Assembly: GCA_964230215.1 (NCBI GenBank)
Contig: CAXRGQ010000016.1
Location: 558,001-622,000, forward strand
Direction: 5' to 3'
DNA: 64,000 nucleotides
From: JAUILH01 sp964230215
GTDB taxonomy: Bacteria > Bacteroidota > Bacteroidia > Flavobacteriales_D > JAUILH01
In this document: piece after piece, positions 60,310 through 64,000 of the stretch
Layout: each line of letters opens with the position of its first letter
How positions within the stretch are numbered: position 1 is the first letter of the stretch
Notes under the pieces: model-generated
The model's database searches: none
What the model was told of the DNA's origin: nothing
What the model saw: the letters and a program-made list of their open reading frames with translations, nothing else
Position numbers and translations under genes: made by a program

Positions 60310-60847
60310 TGTCGCTTCTAAATAGTTTTACACTGTCTTTGCCATCAGATTCTTTCCATTCAACCGATACCCGTTCTGATTTTAAGGTATCCACTGACAA
60401 TCCAATATAATTTGGACGCAGCGGTAATTGTGCGCTAAACCTTCTTTCAACCAAACAAAGCAATTCAACATCAATAGGACGACCAAATGCTAACATGGCA
60501 TCCAGACCCGAACGTGTAGTTCTTCCGGTGAAGAATACATCATCCACCATTATCACACGTTTATTCTCGATTACAAAATCTATGTTGGTTGCACTAGGAA
60601 TAGCAGGTACATCACGTCTTCTAAAATCATCTCTATAGAAGGTAATATCAAGAGCACCAATAGTAATTTCTTTACCTGTGATCTTATCAAGGAGTTCTTT
60701 TAGCCGCTTAGCCACGTAGATTCCTCTGGGCTGGAGGCCAATTAAAACTGAATTCTCAAAATTTGTATGATTCTCGATTAGCTCGTAAGCCAAACGTTTT
60801 AAAGTAAGGTTGAGCTGCTTTTCACCAATGATCTCAATTTGCTCCAT
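60302..60847 (-). CDS. pyrR: PyrR: pyr operon regulator / uracil phosphoribosyltransferase
   Basis: 181 residues from the ATG at 60847; an ATG six codons upstream (60865) lies inside the TATCTTTG promoter element, so it would not be transcribed. The PRPP-binding loop VIMVDDVFFTGRTTRSGLDA and the flexible-loop region RRDVPAIPSATN are present. PyrR attenuates pyr transcription in Firmicutes by binding leader RNA; no such hairpin set is visible here, so the enzyme activity may be its main role. Head of a pyrR-pyrB pair. Confidence 0.93.
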   Translation of the reverse strand: MEQIEIIGEKQLNLTLKRLAYELIENHTNFENSVLIGLQPRGIYVAKRLKELLDKITGKEITIGALDITFYRDDFRRRDVPAIPSATNIDFVIENKRVIMVDDVFFTGRTTRSGLDAMLAFGRPIDVELLCLVERRFSAQLPLRPNYIGLSVDTLKSERVSVEWKESDGKDSVKLFRSDNG

Positions 60848-60862
60848 TCGCTTTAGATTGCT

Positions 60863-60870
60863 CAAAGATA
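60863..60870 (-). promoter_or_regulatory. -7 element of pyrR-pyrB
   Basis: TATCTTTG on the minus strand matches TAnnTTTG. The -33 TTG is not clear. Initiation would fall about 10 bases before the ATG at 60847, which decides the start choice. Confidence 0.5.
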
Positions 60871-61246
60871 CAATTTGGGTGGAATGATTTATAATTTATT
60901 ATTGAGAATTTGTGATTGAGGATTTATGATTGAGGATTGATGATTTATGATTGTGCTCGTGCTATATTCATATAATAGAACTAGAGTACGTTTAATGAAA
61001 ATGGCAAGGAATCTTTAGGTTTTTAAAACTTAGAGTTTGGCACACCCTCAGAGTCACTTAAAAAGGATTCTAATCTCTAATATACGGAATTTAAATCCTA
61101 CTTATAACAACAAAGAGCTTGACAGTCAATGTATACCGTTCGGATAAACATGCTCAGAGTCCTCTGCGAGTGACTCTGAGGGATTAGAGTGAGGGATTAG
61201 AGTTAGAGTTTACATTATATAGCATTTGACTGATAATTGTGTCAAT
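60866..61246. repeat. gene-free repeat-bearing region upstream of pyrR
   Basis: No convincing gene. It holds two exact 12-base copies of TGATTGAGGATT 14 bases apart (60913-60924, 60927-60938), within an AT-rich repeat patch. A perfect 14-base inverted pair (CCCTCAGAGTCACT at 61045-61058 and its complement at 61169-61182) bounds ~138 bases. A local 9-bp hairpin lies at 61153-61180. GGATTAGAG occurs twice (61181-61189, 61194-61202). The inverted pair could mark a degraded miniature element. Confidence 0.6.
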
Positions 61247-61276
61247 AAAAAAGCCCTGACGCATGCGTCAGGGCTT
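61247..61276 (-). terminator. rho-independent terminator of rpsA
   Basis: A perfect 26-base palindrome (61251-61276) preceded by an A run on the plus strand, giving a T run on the minus strand. It ends the rpsA transcript 25 bases after the stop. Confidence 0.9.
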
Positions 61277-61300
61277 TCTATATTCCAATAAAACTAGTGA

Positions 61301-63406
61301 TTACTCACCACCTTCCATTTTGTCTTTAAGTGCTGCTAATGCATCAAGATCACCTAATGTAGTTTTCTCATTTCTATCATTAAGATTCTTAACTGCGCTA
61401 GAGGTTCCTTTTCCTTTACCTTTCTTAGGCTTGCTATCAGAAGACACGTTTTCAACTGTATCGTCAAACGTTGCCGTATGAGAAATTACAATTTTCTTAG
61501 CGTCTTTGTTAAACTCAAGAACTTTAAAGTCTAATGTCTCATCAACTTTAGCTTGCTTACCATCTTCTTTCTTAAGGTGTTTCTTAGGACAGTATCCTTC
61601 AACTCCATAAGGAAGTGAAACAATTCCGTTAGCACCAGCCATGTTAATGATTGTACCTTGGTGAACAGAGTCAACAGTAAATACGCCTTCAAACACATCC
61701 CATGGATTCTCTTCCAATTGTTTGTGTCCTAAACTTAATCTTCTGTTTTCAACGTCTACTTCAAGTACCATTACTTCTAGCTCGTCTCCAACTTTACAGA
61801 ATTCTGATGGATGCTTGATCTTCTTAGACCAGCTTAAGTCAGAAATGTGAATTAATCCATCAACACCTTCTTCAAGCTCAACGAACACACCAAAGTTTGT
61901 AAAGTTTCTCACTTTAGCAGTGTGCTTAGAGTCAACTGGGTATCTAGTATCAATTCCGTCCCATGGATCTGGCATTAATTGCTTCATTCCAAGTGACATT
62001 TTTCTTTCGTCTCTATCTAAAGTCAATACTTCAGCTTCAACTTCATCACCAACGTTTAAGAAATCCTGAGCAGATCTTAAGTGCTGAGACCATGACATTT
62101 CAGAAACGTGGATTAGTCCTTCAACACCTGGAGCGATTTCAACAAACGCACCATAATCAGCGATTACTACAACTTTACCAGTTACCTTGTCACCTACTTT
62201 AACATCAGCGTTAAGTTTATCCCAAGGATGCTCTTGAAGTTGCTTAAGACCTAAAGCAATACGCTTTTTGTCATCATCAAAATCAAGAATTACAACGTTG
62301 ATCTTTTCATCTAACTGTACTAACTCTTCTGGGTGATTAACTCTACCCCAAGAAAGATCGGTAATGTGAATAAGACCATCTACTCCACCTAAATCGATGA
62401 ATACACCGTAAGATGTGATGTTCTTAACAGTTCCTTCAAGTACCTGTCCTTTTTCAAGTCCAGAGATAATATTTTTCTTCTGAGCTTCAAGTTCTGCCTC
62501 AATAAGTGCTTTGTGAGAAACTACAACGTTTTTAAACTCGTGGTTAATTTTCACAACTTTGAACTCCATGTTCTTACCAACATAAACGTCATAGTCTCTA
62601 ATTGGCTTAACGTCAATCTGAGAACCTGGAAGGAATGCTTCAATTCCAAATACATCTACGATAAGACCACCCTTTGTTCTACACTTAACAAAACCTGTAA
62701 TAACCTCACCTGTCTCAAGTACTTCATTTACCTTATTCCAAGCTTGGTGAACTCTAGCTGTTTTGTGCGAAATAACTAATTGGCCTGTCTTGTCTTCTTT
62801 AGACTGAACAAAAACTTCAACTTCATCACCTACCGCTAAATCTGGGTTGTAACGGAACTCACTAGCAGCCACAACACCTTCAGACTTATAACCAACATTG
62901 ATTACAATTTCCTTCTTAGTTTTTGCAACTACAGTTCCTTTGATAACCTCTTTCTCAGCAATTTGAGTAAGTGTACCTTCGTACATACCATCGTACTCTT
63001 TTCTTTGGTCTTGAGAGTACTCAATACCTTGCTCATATCCAATCCAATCAAAATCTGGATCTGGCTTAGCTGGAGCGGTGGCTTTCTTTGGTTTAGATTC
63101 TTTTTTCTGCGTGTCGCCAGTAGCTTTAGCAGAGGCACTCGCTTCTACTGCTGGAGCTTCCTCCTTAGCTGGAGCTTCTTCTTTTGCAGGGGCTTCTTCC
63201 TTCTTAGTCGCTTTCTCTTTAGTTTCAGCTACTGGAGCTTCTTCTTTCTTTGGAGCAGCTTTCTTTGGAGCAGCTTTCTTTGCAGGCGCTTCTTCTTTTG
63301 CAGGAGCATCTTCTTTTTTCGCAGCTTTTGTTGTTTTCTTAGCTGCAGGCTTTTTAGTTTCAGCCTTCTTTTCGGCTTTCTTAGCCTCTTCTTTCTTTTC
63401 TGCCAT
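61301..63406 (-). CDS. rpsA: 30S ribosomal protein S1 with a long Lys/Ala/Glu/Pro-rich N-terminal extension
   Basis: 701 residues. Residues 1-~115 are a low-complexity extension of EEAPAK/KKAAPK-type repeats, which causes the shadow frames on the other strand. Six S1 RNA-binding domains follow; domains 3-5 are the most canonical (TSYGVFIDLGGVDGLIHITDLSW, ADYGAFVEI..GLIHVSEMSW, TNFGVFVEL..GLIHISDLSW). The tail is basic and Gly/Lys-rich. S1 recruits mRNA to the ribosome, important in a phylum with weak Shine-Dalgarno use. Clear promoter, structured leader and terminator. Confidence 0.95.
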   Translation of the reverse strand: MAEKKEEAKKAEKKAETKKPAAKKTTKAAKKEDAPAKEEAPAKKAAPKKAAPKKEEAPVAETKEKATKKEEAPAKEEAPAKEEAPAVEASASAKATGDTQKKESKPKKATAPAKPDPDFDWIGYEQGIEYSQDQRKEYDGMYEGTLTQIAEKEVIKGTVVAKTKKEIVINVGYKSEGVVAASEFRYNPDLAVGDEVEVFVQSKEDKTGQLVISHKTARVHQAWNKVNEVLETGEVITGFVKCRTKGGLIVDVFGIEAFLPGSQIDVKPIRDYDVYVGKNMEFKVVKINHEFKNVVVSHKALIEAELEAQKKNIISGLEKGQVLEGTVKNITSYGVFIDLGGVDGLIHITDLSWGRVNHPEELVQLDEKINVVILDFDDDKKRIALGLKQLQEHPWDKLNADVKVGDKVTGKVVVIADYGAFVEIAPGVEGLIHVSEMSWSQHLRSAQDFLNVGDEVEAEVLTLDRDERKMSLGMKQLMPDPWDGIDTRYPVDSKHTAKVRNFTNFGVFVELEEGVDGLIHISDLSWSKKIKHPSEFCKVGDELEVMVLEVDVENRRLSLGHKQLEENPWDVFEGVFTVDSVHQGTIINMAGANGIVSLPYGVEGYCPKKHLKKEDGKQAKVDETLDFKVLEFNKDAKKIVISHTATFDDTVENVSSDSKPKKGKGKGTSSAVKNLNDRNEKTTLGDLDALAALKDKMEGGE

Positions 63407-63425
63407 TTTTTTGGTCAGATTTGTA

Positions 63426-63472
63426 TTCTATTTCCCGATAAATAGAAGATAATTATTAAACAGATGATCGGG
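63426..63472 (-). other. structured rpsA leader with potential pseudoknot
   Basis: On the minus strand TTCTATTT pairs with AAATAGAA around the six-base loop ATCGGG (63426-63447). The whole loop is complementary to CCCGAT 27 bases upstream (63472-63467). The two pairings could form a pseudoknot or compete with each other. Location in the 5' leader suggests autogenous control, as known for S1 in E. coli, but this is inference. Confidence 0.55.
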
Positions 63473-63495
63473 CATCCTATCCCATTTTGGGGGTG

Positions 63496-63526
63496 CAAAG
63501 ATAGGCTAATTATCACTATATCACAA
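63496..63526 (-). promoter_or_regulatory. Bacteroidota-type promoter of rpsA
   Basis: On the minus strand TTG (63526-63524), 20 bases, TATCTTTG (63503-63496) followed by CACC. This is a full consensus match and predicts a leader of about 80 bases. Confidence 0.82.
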
Positions 63527-63576
63527 TTATCACAGGTATTTTATGGAATTTTATCGCGAAAACTCCCCTTTATGTG

Positions 63577-64000
63577 ATGAAACTACTGTTTATAGGACTT
63601 TTGTTATGGAATATTGGGTACGCTCAAACCACTGATAGCATTGACAACAATACAACAATCGATACAAACAATATAACTTTTCATCGACTTATTCATTTTG
63701 GCGAATATGACTGGGCCATTTATGTGACACCTGAATTTACCTTGTCAAGGGGTGTACAACCCGGTATTCATCTTGGATTTGGAAGCTTTGACGCATACCC
63801 ATATGGCTTTAGTGGATTGGGTGTGTCTGGCGGAATTGCCTATAATTTCCATCGAGATGACCTAGTAATTGGGGGGAATATATTCGGGGCTGCAATAATT
63901 GTATATGGCGGGCCAAATGCTAGATTGGGAGTTAATTATCACATGAATTCGGGAAAACCATTTGTTGGAATTAAGGCAGAGCTTGGGTTGGCAATAGCGG
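63577..64000 (+). CDS. outer-membrane barrel-type protein (3' end beyond window)
   Basis: I translated from the ATG at 63577; the frame is open for 141 codons to the window edge. Signal peptide MKLLFIGLLLWNIGYAQ is followed by a Thr/Asp/Asn-rich stretch, then alternating beta strands rich in Gly and aromatics (GIHLGFGSFDAYPYGF, GGIAYNFHRDDLVIGG, ARLGVNYHM) typical of a small outer-membrane barrel. No family assigned. Divergent from rpsA. Confidence 0.7.
   Translation, partial: MKLLFIGLLLWNIGYAQTTDSIDNNTTIDTNNITFHRLIHFGEYDWAIYVTPEFTLSRGVQPGIHLGFGSFDAYPYGFSGLGVSGGIAYNFHRDDLVIGGNIFGAAIIVYGGPNARLGVNYHMNSGKPFVGIKAELGLAIA

Noticed and set aside
60866..61246. CRISPR array
   Set aside because: Repeats are short, few and unevenly spaced, and no cas genes are near.
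62963..63452. Two long open frames (124 and 160 residues) on the plus strand opposite the start of rpsA
   Set aside because: They are antisense shadows of the low-complexity Lys/Ala/Glu region of S1. Their residues are mostly Phe/Ser/Ala or Phe/Leu/Trp runs, with no plausible domain.

Overview
The window is from a Bacteroidota chromosome, most likely a marine member of the Flavobacteriales. The base composition is AT-rich. There are nine proteins with type IX secretion system (T9SS) C-terminal sorting domains, lipoproteins with short Bacteroidota-type lipoboxes, and an archaeal-type ProRS. Promoters follow the Bacteroidota pattern TTG/TTTG - N19-20 - TAnnTTTG (tRNA-Glu/rpsT, rpsA, a NarL-type regulator, a kelch operon). 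No rRNA, CRISPR array, transposase or prophage was seen. Genes are packed tightly, and convergent neighbours overlap at their stop codons seven times.

Layout. 1-5384 (minus): radC followed by a likely co-transcribed surface-glycan modification set (DUF7033/polysaccharide-deacetylase-like protein, AAC(3)-family N-acetyltransferase, second polysaccharide deacetylase, FemAB-like GNAT, FabG-like SDR cut by the window edge). 5447-8129 (minus): tRNA-Glu, rpsT with a strong terminator, a conserved unknown and proS. 8261-16925: a Tyr/Gly/Ser-rich lipoprotein, an OmpP1/FadL-like barrel, an OsmC protein, an outer-membrane-type protein coupled to lipA, a 992-residue T9SS beta-propeller protein, and a DUF1569-like protein. 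17045-29316: a secreted-protein region with a T9SS type-B SprB-like repeat protein, three paralogous six-repeat kelch proteins (two minus, one plus), a CotH-kinase protein, an FG-GAP repeat protein and a lipoprotein. The last four form one plus-strand operon with a recognisable promoter.

29311-43477: mixed housekeeping and accessory genes: a superfamily II helicase with a translationally coupled Cys-rich lipoprotein, a divergent NRAMP-like transporter, a GNAT-nitrilase fusion, a secreted vWA protein, a small T9SS protein, arfB, an M23 peptidase, priA, pfkA and a sodium:solute symporter. 43565-48573: lipoprotein, secreted protein, large TerB-like/ABCG fusion transporter and small membrane protein, probably one operon. 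48554-49396: a BadF-type kinase (minus).

49436-55706: a probable iron-uptake operon (DUF4856 lipoprotein, imelysin-family lipoprotein, HTTM membrane protein, FecA-like TonB receptor) headed by a perfect 9-1-9 palindrome of Fur-superfamily architecture. A 17/19 match to this palindrome lies over the start region of a NarL-type response regulator at 56496-57179. 57251-63406 (minus): rnz, a T9SS protein, a STAS protein, pyrB-pyrR, a 435-base gene-free repeat-bearing stretch, and rpsA with a structured leader. A partial outer-membrane protein runs off the right edge.

The two strongest candidates for little-described systems are the palindrome-controlled DUF4856/imelysin/HTTM/TonB operon and the kelch-CotH-FG-GAP secreted operon, in which a T9SS-exported CotH-type kinase is encoded beside T9SS-exported beta-propellers.
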